From RGIG7300 sp045657645 (GTDB lineage Bacteria; Bacillota; Clostridia; Oscillospirales; CAG-272): a stretch of 8,609 nucleotides of DNA. Position 1 is the first letter of the stretch; each line of letters begins with the position of its first letter. The position numbers and the translations under genes were made by a program. Under the pieces are notes generated by a model, which searched no databases, was not told the DNA's origin, and saw only the letters and a list, made by a program, of their open reading frames with translations. The stretch lies in the NCBI GenBank assembly GCA_045657645.1, contig JAZOTL010000083.1, positions 1-8,609 of the forward strand, in the 5' to 3' direction. Shown here one piece after another: positions 1 through 6,238 of this stretch.

Positions 1-1259
1 TCATAACTTGAACCCTTTGAAGGGATGGTAAAATACATTGTAAGCTTACTTCCGTCGTCATAGTAGAAAATTCCGCCAAGCTCCAGATTAGAATTTGCGG
101 CATACATTCCAACGTAGGTAAACATTTGACAACCGTTATCAAAAGAAGTATTAGAAGATAATATGTAACCTTTTGTATCTGTCAGATAACGGCCCTTATT
201 TTTTATATAATATTTTATCTTTTCAAAGTTATTCTGGAATACCTCTTTGTTACAACGCCAACAAAGGCCGTTCTGTGTGGAGTGGCCGAGAGGAGATCCC
301 TTTGTTGCACCGCACACGCTACATTTTGCAGCGGTTGTACAAGTTGCCTTGGAATACTTATGCGCAAGCTTTGTGCCTGTTGTAACACCACAGCGTGTGC
401 AGGTTGCAGGCTTTGTGCAGGTAGCTGCAGAATAGTTATGAATTGTAGGATCTGCAGGAACACTTACGCCGCATCTGTTACAGTTTGAGCCCTGTGTACA
501 GGTAAGTACGTTACAATTATGTCCTAAAGGAAGTCCGTTTTTAAGTCCGCAGGTTGCGCATACAGAGGATTCTGTACAAGTTGCTTCGCTGAAGCTATGC
601 TCACAATCAGCATATTCTATATCCCATATAAATCTGCTCATAACAGAGGCCGCTGCCGCACGGGTAAATTCTTTCTTTGGCAGGAGCTTTCCTCCATCAC
701 CACCTGTTATAAGACCTGCTGAGGTTACGTACTTAACACCGTCTACAGCCCAGCTGCTTACCTCTGCCCAGTCGGGGAAGGTGATACTGTCATCTATAGT
801 TACCTCATATCCTGCAGGCACCATATAGTTTGCAAGCAGAGTGCAGAACTGCTGTCTTGTTACAACAACGCCTGTACCAAAGTAGTTAGGTGCTGTACCG
901 CTTGTAATGTTTTCTGCCTGTGCCCAGCATACTGCGTTTGCATACCACTTTGTCATATCAACGTCCACAAAAGAGGTCTCAGTATACTGTGTAAGGTCTG
1001 CGCCTGCAATGTTTGCAAGGAGCATTACGAACTGTTCACGGGTCATTGCCTTTGAGGGGGCAAAGGTGGTCTTGCTTGTACCGTTCATAACACCGTTAAG
1101 GTAGCAATCAAGTGCGGCATCCTTGTACCAAGAACTATCCGCTACATCCGTAAAGGGGTTTCTTCCCTCTGCTGAGGTTGCCGCATTAACGCTTACAGCG
1201 CCGATAACGCATACCAGCATAAGGGCAAGTGCGCATACTACTAAAAGTTTCTTTTTCAT
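1..1259 (-). CDS. SLH-domain surface protein with Cys-rich CxxC repeats (C-terminus outside the window)
   Basis: This secreted protein is probably attached non-covalently to the cell wall; SLH domains are known to bind pyruvylated secondary wall polymers. Translating the minus strand from the ATG at 1259 gives 419 residues with no stop before the window edge. Residues 1-27 form a signal peptide (MKKK, a hydrophobic core, cleavage near VNA-A). Three SLH domains follow at about 34-87, 96-147 and 159-211, each with an F-x-D-like opening, a conserved Trp and a TREQF/TRQQF/FTRAA-type end. Residues 219-336 hold four repeats of about 25 residues with C-T-x4-C-x2-C-G and a closing G-H or similar, then one more CxxC. 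From about 341 an unrecognised region begins, rich in Tyr, Asn and Gly. The start is supported by AAAGGAG at 1267-1273. No clear promoter separates it from the repressor gene 55 bp upstream, so co-transcription is possible. The function of the distal part is unknown. Confidence 0.9.
   Translation of the reverse strand, partial: MKKKLLVVCALALMLVCVIGAVSVNAATSAEGRNPFTDVADSSWYKDAALDCYLNGVMNGTSKTTFAPSKAMTREQFVMLLANIAGADLTQYTETSFVDVDMTKWYANAVCWAQAENITSGTAPNYFGTGVVVTRQQFCTLLANYMVPAGYEVTIDDSITFPDWAEVSSWAVDGVKYVTSAGLITGGDGGKLLPKKEFTRAAAASVMSRFIWDIEYADCEHSFSEATCTESSVCATCGLKNGLPLGHNCNVLTCTQGSNCNRCGVSVPADPTIHNYSAATCTKPATCTRCGVTTGTKLAHKYSKATCTTAAKCSVCGATKGSPLGHSTQNGLCWRCNKEVFQNNFEKIKYYIKNKGRYLTDTKGYILSSNTSFDNGCQMFTYVGMYAANSNLELGGIFYYDDGSKLTMYFTIPSKGSSY
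252..605 (-). repeat. Tandem Cys-rich CxxC repeats inside the SLH protein
   Basis: This stretch encodes residues 219-336. There are four repeats of 24-29 residues, each with a Cys-Thr pair or equivalent, a CxxC knuckle (CATCG, CNRCG, CTRCG, CSVCG) and mostly a closing Leu-Gly-His or Leu-Ala-His. A fifth, shortened CWRC knuckle ends the block. The spacing of two Cys pairs plus His suggests small zinc-ribbon-like or disulphide-bonded modules. Similar repeats occur in surface proteins of gut Firmicutes, from memory. Metal binding is inferred. Confidence 0.75.
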
Positions 1260-1314
1260 TTTTTATCTCCTTTATATATTTAAATTTGAAAAATCAAAAT
1301 AATAACAAATGATT

Positions 1315-1671
1315 TTATTCCTCGTGTTCGTCAATAAGCTTTTTAAGCTCTTCCACATCCTTTTGGGATAACTTTTTCTCATTAAGGAAAGCCACTAAAA
1401 ATCCGGGCAAAGAGCCATTAAAGGTCTGTTCAACAAATTGCTCACTTGCGTACTTTTGCGCTTGGTCGCGAGAAACAAGAGAACGAATAACGTAATCCTT
1501 ATTTTCGGTAAAGCCGCGCAAATTCATCTTTTTAAGCACCGTATAGGTAGTGGACTTTTTCCATCCAAACGCCTCACGGCAAAGCTTAACAAGATCGCCG
1601 GAAGCCACAGGCTCGTTATCCCATATAAGAGACATAAATTTGTATTCTCCTTCATATAGCTTTAAACTCAT
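1315..1671 (-). CDS. BlaI/MecI/CopY-family transcriptional repressor
   Basis: A cytoplasmic winged-helix DNA-binding repressor of 118 residues, close to the usual length for the BlaI/MecI/CopY family. Residues 1-65 form the winged helix, starting with E-x-E-x-x-x-M-x-x-x-W (LYEGEYKFMSLIWD) and including the recognition-helix segment KKSTTYTVLKKM (38-49) and a short wing around 52-62. The C-terminal dimerisation part has the typical signature F-x-G-S-L near 84-88 and K-L-S-x-x-x-x-x-E-L-K-K-L-I-D-E at the end. The ATG at 1671 is preceded by GGAGG at 1679-1683 and a strong promoter. Family members repress beta-lactamase, mecA or copper genes and are normally relieved by a BlaR1/MecR1 protease. 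No such sensor gene lies in this window, so signal and targets are unknown. The SLH gene begins 55 bp downstream. Confidence 0.9.
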   Translation of the reverse strand: MSLKLYEGEYKFMSLIWDNEPVASGDLVKLCREAFGWKKSTTYTVLKKMNLRGFTENKDYVIRSLVSRDQAQKYASEQFVEQTFNGSLPGFLVAFLNEKKLSQKDVEELKKLIDEHEE

Positions 1672-1688
1672 ATATTAACCTCCAGCAG

Positions 1689-1706
1689 AGTCTATTCAGA
1701 CAGACT
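1689..1706. promoter_or_regulatory. Candidate repressor operator (inverted repeat just downstream of the start site)
   Basis: AGTCT at 1689-1693 and AGACT at 1702-1706 form an interrupted inverted repeat; nested in it, GTCT at 1690-1693 pairs with AGAC at 1698-1701. It sits at about +4 to +21 of the repressor's own promoter, a natural place for autorepression. It does not match the TACA-N-TGTA pattern known for staphylococcal BlaI/MecI, so assignment is by position only. Confidence 0.35.
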
Positions 1707-1716
1707 TTCTAAAATT

Positions 1717-1745
1717 ATTTTACTACTTTATTCATAATTTGTCAA
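1717..1745 (-). promoter_or_regulatory. Sigma-A promoter of the BlaI-family gene
   Basis: On the minus strand the -35 box is TTGACA (1740-1745, perfect), the spacer is 17 bp and the -10 box is TAAAAT (1717-1722, five of six). Transcription should start near 1710, about 40 nt before the ATG. Confidence 0.85.
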
Positions 1746-1753
1746 TACTCTTC

Positions 1754-1797
1754 AAAACTAAAAAGCGCGCTTTTTTCAAAGCGCGCTTTTTAGTTTT
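1754..1797 (-). terminator. Rho-independent terminator of the esterase-Lrp-aminotransferase operon
   Basis: A perfect 20-bp stem (arms 1754-1773 and 1778-1797) with a 4-nt loop; the core is AAAGCGCGCTTT and the arm ends in TTTTTAGTTTT on the minus strand. It overlaps the first two bases of the aminotransferase stop codon and lies only 8 bp before the -35 box of the next gene. Its symmetry could also allow it to work on the plus strand, where no gene arrives. Confidence 0.85.
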
Positions 1798-2965
1798 ATT
1801 TTAAGGTATGTATAAATTTATCCATTTTATCCATCGCTATTTTAATATGATCAAGAGAGTAAGCGTAGGATATACGAGCAAATCCCTCGCCGCAGTCGCC
1901 AAAGGCGGTGCCGGGAACTATTGCCACGCGGTGCTCATAAAGCAATCTTTCGCAGAACTGTTCGCTTGTAAGCCCAAAACCGGATATATTGGGGAACACA
2001 TAGAAAGCACCGTAGGGTTCAAAGCATTTGAGGCCCATATCACGCAACGCCTGTACTATATACTGACGGCGCAGGTCGTATTTCGACTTCATATACTCTA
2101 TGTCCTCATCGCCGTTTTTAAGGGCTTCTATAGCCGCATACTGGCTCACAGTAGGCGCACACATTATAGCAAACTGATGTATCTTTACAATCTGCTTCAT
2201 AATTTCCTTGGGACCGCACACATATCCCATTCTCCAGCCTGTCATAGCGTAAGCCTTTGAAAAGCCGTTTACCACAAGGGTACGTTCCCACATACCGTCA
2301 AGATTTGCAATGGAGGTATGCTTTTTATCATATGAAAGCTCAGCATATATCTCGTCGGAAAGAACCATTATATTGGTTCCGCGCAGTATTTCTGCAATCT
2401 CCTCAAGGTCTTCCTTATCCATAACCGCACCTGTGGGGTTGTTGGGGAAAGGAAGAATAAGAAGCTTTGTTTTATCAGTTATCGCAGCACGCAGGTCATC
2501 GGGATTAAGTTTAAAATTATCCTCTTCCTTTGTGTTGATTATTACAGGAGTTCCCCCTGTCATAACAACGATAGGCTCATAGCATACAAAGCTGGGCATA
2601 GGAATAATCACCTCGTCCCCCGGGTTAACAAGGGCACGGATAACAAGGTCTATAGCTTCACTGCCGCCTATGGTAACAACAACCTCGTCCTTGGGGCAGT
2701 ATTTAAGGTTGAAACGGCGGTCAAGATATTTGGATATCTCCTCACGCATTTCAAGCATACCGCTGTTAGAGGTATAATAGGTCTTCCCTTCTTCAAGAGC
2801 GCGGATACCCGCATCTCTTATGTGCCAGGGTGTCACAAAGTCGGGCTGGCCAACGGTAAGTGAAACAACGTCGTCCATTTCGTCAAGAATGTCAAAGAAC
2901 TTTCTTATACCCGAGGGTTTTATAGTTTTAGCCTTTTGAGAGAGTATTTCGTCGTAGTTGAGCAT
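1796..2965 (-). CDS. PLP-dependent class I/II aminotransferase (aspartate/aromatic type)
   Basis: A cytoplasmic pyridoxal-phosphate enzyme that moves an amino group between an amino acid and a 2-oxo acid. From the ATG at 2965 it has 389 residues, the normal length for fold type I aminotransferases. Visible signatures: VGQPDF near 38-43, YTSNSGM near 64-70, PNNPTG at 174-179 (Asn176), SDEIYAEL from 203 (Asp204 for the PLP ring nitrogen, Tyr207), the Schiff-base Lys237 in NGFSKAYAMTGWRMGY, VPGTAFG near 350-356, and Arg364 in FARISYA for the substrate carboxylate. All catalytic residues are present. The substrate cannot be read from sequence: aspartate, aromatic, or PatA-like are all possible. 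Its ATG overlaps the stop of the Lrp/AsnC gene by one base (TGATG), suggesting translational coupling. AGGGG at about 2974-2978 can serve as ribosome binding site. A TTG at 2968 would add one residue but is less likely. Confidence 0.93.
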   Translation of the reverse strand: MLNYDEILSQKAKTIKPSGIRKFFDILDEMDDVVSLTVGQPDFVTPWHIRDAGIRALEEGKTYYTSNSGMLEMREEISKYLDRRFNLKYCPKDEVVVTIGGSEAIDLVIRALVNPGDEVIIPMPSFVCYEPIVVMTGGTPVIINTKEEDNFKLNPDDLRAAITDKTKLLILPFPNNPTGAVMDKEDLEEIAEILRGTNIMVLSDEIYAELSYDKKHTSIANLDGMWERTLVVNGFSKAYAMTGWRMGYVCGPKEIMKQIVKIHQFAIMCAPTVSQYAAIEALKNGDEDIEYMKSKYDLRRQYIVQALRDMGLKCFEPYGAFYVFPNISGFGLTSEQFCERLLYEHRVAIVPGTAFGDCGEGFARISYAYSLDHIKIAMDKMDKFIHTLK

Positions 2966-3438
2966 CAATAATGACCCCTCTCGTCCTTTTTATCCTTACC
3001 GAAAACCACACCGTTTTCCTTAAATGTTGTCATAACAAAGTGTGTAGCAGTGCCTGTAACGCCCTCAAGGGATGCAAGCTTACGAGCTACGAAGAAAGCA
3101 ATCTCCTTCATAGTTTTACCCTCAACTGTTACGGCAAGGTCGTAACTGCCGGACATAAGATAAAGGTTTCTTACCTCGGGGTAATTGGCAATGCGTTCTG
3201 CAAGGCTGTCAAAGCCGTGATCGCGCTGGGGTATTATCTGAAGCTCGATCAAAGCACTAACCTTTTCGCAATCTGTCTTTTCCCAATCTATGATTGCAGA
3301 GTAACCAAGGATAGTACCGTCTGCCTCGTATTTCTTTATCATTTCCTTGATATCGCCCGTTTCCTTTTTGCAAAGCACTGCAAGCTGTTCGGGGGTCAAT
3401 CTGCTGTCATCTTCTATATATCTGAGCAATTCGTTCAT
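2965..3438 (-). CDS. Lrp/AsnC-family transcriptional regulator
   Basis: A DNA-binding regulator of 157 residues, standard length for Lrp/AsnC. Residues 1-50 form the winged helix, ending in the family feature of a turn leading to I-L-G-Y-S-A-I-I-D (43-51). Residues 58-145 are the RAM ligand-binding domain, with the typical G-S-Y-D-L-A motif at 97-102 and a closing strand near V-M-T-T-F. Family members form dimers or octamers and usually sense amino acids. The gene is 16 bp downstream of the esterase stop and overlaps the aminotransferase start, so it is the middle gene of an operon. Its likely local role is to tune the aminotransferase and perhaps its own operon. AAAGGA at 3446-3451 supports the ATG at 3438. 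The ligand is unknown. Confidence 0.92.
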   Translation of the reverse strand: MNELLRYIEDDSRLTPEQLAVLCKKETGDIKEMIKKYEADGTILGYSAIIDWEKTDCEKVSALIELQIIPQRDHGFDSLAERIANYPEVRNLYLMSGSYDLAVTVEGKTMKEIAFFVARKLASLEGVTGTATHFVMTTFKENGVVFGKDKKDERGHY

Positions 3439-3454
3439 AATCGTTTCCTTTCTT

Positions 3455-4561
3455 TTACTTAGCTAATATATCCTGTATAAAGGGTACAAGTGCCTGTGTT
3501 GCACTTTCATGACCTGCAACGGAGGGGTGCGCTGCTTTACCAAGGCTATCCATGGGAAGATCCATTGTGTAATAACCGTTTGCAGCACCGCCAAGCTCTG
3601 TTTCTATCATCTTTTCAACCTGATTTACAAAACCAAAGGGAGTGAATATTATAACGCTATCGGGATGTGTTGCACGTGCCATTTCGCAAAGCTCTTTAGC
3701 CTTTGCCACAACGTCCTTGGGTGAAAGGCCGAATTCTCCGCGATATTCGGTATCATTTGCAAGCATATTTATAACAACTACGTCAGCAGTACGTTCAGGC
3801 TTGTAGGTGTAATCATCCTCCTGAACTCTGGGATAGTTATCGTAAACTTCATTCATTGTGAACTCCCAGCCGCCGCAAGCAGAACCGATACCCTGTATTG
3901 CAACTACGCTTAAATCGGCATCAAGAGCATCTGCGGTAAAGTAGGGGTAAGCCTGTGTTGCATCCTGATATACAGAAGCGCCGCCCCATTCATCATCAGC
4001 CACAACGTCTGAAAGGTTACCAAAGCCTGTAGTAAGGGAGTCACCTATAAACTCTATATAAAGCTCTTTATCTGCAGGAGCTGCCATAAGCTCGCCTTCA
4101 AGAGTAACGGAGGAAACGTAGATGTTACCTCTTCCCCACTCGGTCTGGCGCACTATCTTAAAGCTATGCTCACCCTTTGCTATATCCTGGCAAAGAACAA
4201 TTTCGTGCTCACCGTCTCCCTTAACAAGGAAACGCTCTTCAAGACGCTCGCCATCTACGTAAGCGGTAAAATACACGTCAACGTCACCAGCTTTATCGGT
4301 GGATTCACCTGTTATATTAACTGCAACCTTGCCCTCGCAATTTGCATTAAACTCAAATGTATTTGCTGAAGAAAGCAGAGCCAAGCCGTTATCGTACATA
4401 ATGGTACGTCCCTGGGCCTTATACTTTCCTTCCATTTCACTTATAGTATACATTCCGCCATCTGCCCCTTTGTTTGAATTATCACCGGTTTTATTACCTG
4501 TACAGGAAACCATAGAAAGACAAAGCGCGCAAACTACGGCCAACAAAAGAATCTTTTTCAT
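3455..4561 (-). CDS. SGNH-family acetyl esterase lipoprotein, carbohydrate esterase family 2-like
   Basis: Predicted cell-surface lipoprotein of 368 residues that would remove acetyl groups from polysaccharides. Residues 1-20 form a lipoprotein signal peptide with lipobox M-V-S-C (Cys20), followed by an Asn/Lys/Gly-rich linker. Residues of about 45-160 look like a beta-sandwich (jelly-roll) domain, and 167-368 are the SGNH hydrolase: block I F-I-G-D-S-L-T with Ser175, a Gly in Q-G-I-G (222-225), block III N-M-L-A-N-D-T with Asn269, and block V H-P-S with His345. A jelly-roll domain before a FIGDS-containing SGNH domain is the layout of carbohydrate esterase family 2. The usual Asp three residues before the His is Lys342 here. 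The ATG at 4561 is chosen over an earlier in-frame start because AAAGGA lies at 4570-4575 and the signal peptide begins there. It heads an operon with the Lrp-type regulator and the aminotransferase. Confidence 0.87.
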   Translation of the reverse strand: MKKILLLAVVCALCLSMVSCTGNKTGDNSNKGADGGMYTISEMEGKYKAQGRTIMYDNGLALLSSANTFEFNANCEGKVAVNITGESTDKAGDVDVYFTAYVDGERLEERFLVKGDGEHEIVLCQDIAKGEHSFKIVRQTEWGRGNIYVSSVTLEGELMAAPADKELYIEFIGDSLTTGFGNLSDVVADDEWGGASVYQDATQAYPYFTADALDADLSVVAIQGIGSACGGWEFTMNEVYDNYPRVQEDDYTYKPERTADVVVINMLANDTEYRGEFGLSPKDVVAKAKELCEMARATHPDSVIIFTPFGFVNQVEKMIETELGGAANGYYTMDLPMDSLGKAAHPSVAGHESATQALVPFIQDILAK

Positions 4562-4594
4562 AACAATAGTCCTTTCGCAAATATTTTTCAATAT

Positions 4595-4623
4595 AGTATA
4601 CCACATATACGATACTTTTGCAA
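4595..4623 (-). promoter_or_regulatory. Extended -10 promoter of the esterase operon
   Basis: On the minus strand: -35 TTGCAA (4618-4623, four of six), 17-bp spacer, -10 TATACT (4595-4600, five of six) preceded by TGG, an extended -10. Transcription should start near 4588, giving a leader of about 27 nt. Confidence 0.75.
4596..4610. promoter_or_regulatory. Candidate operator overlapping the esterase -10 box
   Basis: GTATA (4596-4600) and TATAC (4606-4610) form an inverted repeat with a 5-bp centre, 15 bp in total, lying over the -10 box and part of the spacer. The size and AT-rich arms resemble the 15-bp sites used by Lrp/AsnC proteins, and such a regulator is encoded in this operon. Binding is inferred from position and symmetry only. 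Confidence 0.35.
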
Positions 4624-4643
4624 AGGTTTTTTGCGTTTTTTGC

Positions 4644-4672
4644 TTGTTATATATGATATTTTGTGTTACAAT
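4644..4672 (+). promoter_or_regulatory. Promoter of uxaC
   Basis: -35 TTGTTA (4644-4649, four of six), 17-bp spacer, -10 TACAAT (4667-4672, five of six) preceded by TGT, an extended -10. The -35 box is 20 bp from the -35 box of the divergent esterase promoter. Predicted start near 4679, leaving a leader of about 144 nt before the uxaC ATG. Confidence 0.65.
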
Positions 4673-4692
4673 ACAGTTATAATGGTTATATT

Positions 4693-4771
4693 TAGTCGAA
4701 ACAGTAAAAAAATTACTGTTTCTAGCGCAAATCCTTGATTTGCGAGCAAATTCTCAAAGAAGATTTGACTA
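4693..4771 (+). other. Multi-hairpin element in the uxaC leader (structured RNA or small palindromic element)
   Basis: Short arms TAGTC (4693-4697) and GACTA (4767-4771) enclose three hairpins placed almost end to end. Hairpin A has a perfect 10-bp stem GAAACAGTAA/TTACTGTTTC with an A5 loop (4698-4722). Hairpin B has a perfect 8-bp stem CGCAAATC/GATTTGCG with a CTT loop (4726-4744). Hairpin C is weaker (4747-4767; CAAAT/ATTTG, then a G-U pair, one mismatch and two pairs). Together they could fold as a compact four-way junction of 79 nt. No U-run follows, so none is a terminator. I do not recognise it as a known riboswitch class, and it lacks tRNA features. It could instead be a dispersed palindromic repeat inserted in the leader. 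Confidence 0.5.
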
Positions 4772-4775
4772 TACC

Positions 4776-4785
4776 CATTGCAATG
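4776..4785. promoter_or_regulatory. 10-bp palindrome before uxaC
   Basis: CATTGCAATG is a perfect palindrome about 38 bp before the uxaC ATG. It may be a regulator site or chance; there is no supporting second copy in the window. Confidence 0.2.
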
Positions 4786-4822
4786 AGTGTTGTGCATTAT
4801 TAAAGAACAAAGGGAGAAATTT

Positions 4823-6238
4823 ATGTCGAATTTTATGACAAAGGACTTTCTGCTTTCAAATGAAACAGCAAAAAAACTGTATCACCAAACAGCAGCAAAG
4901 CTTCCTATAATAGATTATCATTGCCACATTGACCCAAAGGAGATTGCCGAAAACAAGCGTTGCAGCAATATAACCCAGCTTTGGCTCTACGGCGACCATT
5001 ACAAGTGGCGCGCAATGCGCTCCTGCGGTATTGAAGAAAAGTATATTACAGGCGATGCATCCGACTATGAAAAATTTAAGGCGTTTGCTTCTGTAATGCC
5101 TATGCTTATAGGCAATCCTATGTACCATTGGTCACACCTTGAATTGCAGAGATATTTTGACTGCAACCTTATACTTTGCGAGGAAAACGCAGACGAAATA
5201 TGGCGCATAACAAGCGAAAAGCTTGCAGGCAACGATATGAGCGTGCTTGATATTATTGCAAAATCTAACGTTACAGCACTTTGCACCACAGACGACCCCT
5301 TATCTGACCTTTGCTACCACAAGCAGATAAAGGAAAACAAGGATATAAAGGTAACAGTGCTGCCTGCATTCCGCCCCGATACGGGTATGAATATTGAAAG
5401 ACAGGGCTTCAGAGCGTATATAGAAAGTTTGGGTGCCCTTGCAGGCGTAAAAATATGCGACCTTGCTACCCTTAAAGAAGCCTTTGTTAAGCGTATTGAT
5501 TACTTTGACGAAAACGGATGCAGAACCGCAGACCACGGTATAGATACAAAGGTGCTTTTTGCAAAGGCAAAGTGTAATAAGGATATAGATGATATCTTCA
5601 AAAAGGGCCTTCGTACCGACGGTAAGGATATAAACGGCGAAGAAGAGGCAATTTTCAAAACCGAAATGAACCGCTTTTTTGCAAGAGAGTACGCAAAGCG
5701 CAACTGGATAATGCAGTTCCACTTTGGCGTATTGCGTAACGTAAACGAAGTTACCTTTAAAACACTGGGCCGTGATACAGGCTTTGACGTTATAGGAGCA
5801 GAAACAGGAATTGCCGCCCTTGCTAGTTTACTTTCAGCAATAGAAGCGGATGGCGGTTTACCCAGAACTATACTCTACTCCATTAACCCCGGCGACAACG
5901 CGGCAATAGGTGCCCTTATAGGTGCTTTCCAGACAGCAGGCGATGGTATGCCCCGTATTATGCAGGGTAGCGCTTGGTGGTTCAATGATAACGAAAGCGG
6001 TATGAGAGAGCAGATGATTTCCCTTGCAAACCTGAGCGCCCTTGGCAAGTTCCTTGGTATGCTTACCGACTCAAGAAGCTTCCTTTCCTATACCCGCCAC
6101 GAATACTTCCGCCGCATACTCTGTGACCTTGTAGGCTCATGGGTTGAAAGCGGAAGATACCCCGACGATGAAAAGACCCTTGTAACCCTTATAGAAAACA
6201 TTTGTTACTATAACACAAAAAAATTCTTCGGTTTTTAA
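4823..6238 (+). CDS. uxaC: Glucuronate isomerase
   Basis: A cytoplasmic enzyme that converts D-glucuronate to D-fructuronate and D-galacturonate to D-tagaturonate, the first step of hexuronate breakdown. The protein has 471 residues, the usual UxaC length, and belongs to the amidohydrolase-like superfamily. Motifs in order: DYHCHIDP (31-38, with the His-x-His pair 33/35), GDHYKWRAMR (57-66), CTTDDP (154-159), PAFRPD (181-186), MQFHFGVLRN (297-306), QGSAWWFND (381-389) and SYTRHEYFRR (422-431). AGGGAG at 4811-4816, six bases before the ATG at 4823, fixes the start; the frame stays open upstream to a GTG at 4787, which lacks this support. It is a single gene with its own promoter and terminator: the usual partners (uxuA, uxuB, uxaB, kdgK) are not in the window. 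It is divergent from a carbohydrate esterase operon, fitting a role in hemicellulose or pectin use. Confidence 0.97.
   Translation: MSNFMTKDFLLSNETAKKLYHQTAAKLPIIDYHCHIDPKEIAENKRCSNITQLWLYGDHYKWRAMRSCGIEEKYITGDASDYEKFKAFASVMPMLIGNPMYHWSHLELQRYFDCNLILCEENADEIWRITSEKLAGNDMSVLDIIAKSNVTALCTTDDPLSDLCYHKQIKENKDIKVTVLPAFRPDTGMNIERQGFRAYIESLGALAGVKICDLATLKEAFVKRIDYFDENGCRTADHGIDTKVLFAKAKCNKDIDDIFKKGLRTDGKDINGEEEAIFKTEMNRFFAREYAKRNWIMQFHFGVLRNVNEVTFKTLGRDTGFDVIGAETGIAALASLLSAIEADGGLPRTILYSINPGDNAAIGALIGAFQTAGDGMPRIMQGSAWWFNDNESGMREQMISLANLSALGKFLGMLTDSRSFLSYTRHEYFRRILCDLVGSWVESGRYPDDEKTLVTLIENICYYNTKKFFGF

Noticed and set aside
252..605. CRISPR array or DNA repeat array
   Set aside because: The repeats are protein-level, inside an open frame, with variable DNA and no constant repeat-spacer pattern.
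1808..2260. 150-codon plus-strand open frame opposite the aminotransferase
   Set aside because: Antisense shadow of a gene with all catalytic motifs intact.
2966..2968. TTG as start of the aminotransferase, adding one residue
   Set aside because: The next codon is ATG, in a TGATG overlap with the upstream stop and with a better-placed ribosome binding site.
2971..3462. 163-codon plus-strand open frame opposite the Lrp/AsnC gene
   Set aside because: It lies antisense to a clear Lrp/AsnC regulator and has no recognisable domain or ribosome binding site.
4562..4606. Upstream in-frame start adding 15 residues to the esterase
   Set aside because: The extension would precede the lipoprotein signal peptide, ignore the AAAGGA site and run into the promoter -10 box.
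4678..4683. Perfect TATAAT upstream of uxaC as the main -10 box
   Set aside because: No acceptable -35 box lies 16-18 bp upstream, while the TACAAT 11 bp earlier has TTGTTA at 17 bp and an extended -10. It could be a minor start.
4693..4771. The four-way fold as a tRNA gene
   Set aside because: There is no TTCGANTC-type T loop, no D-loop consensus and no 7-bp acceptor stem, and the hairpin lengths do not fit a tRNA.
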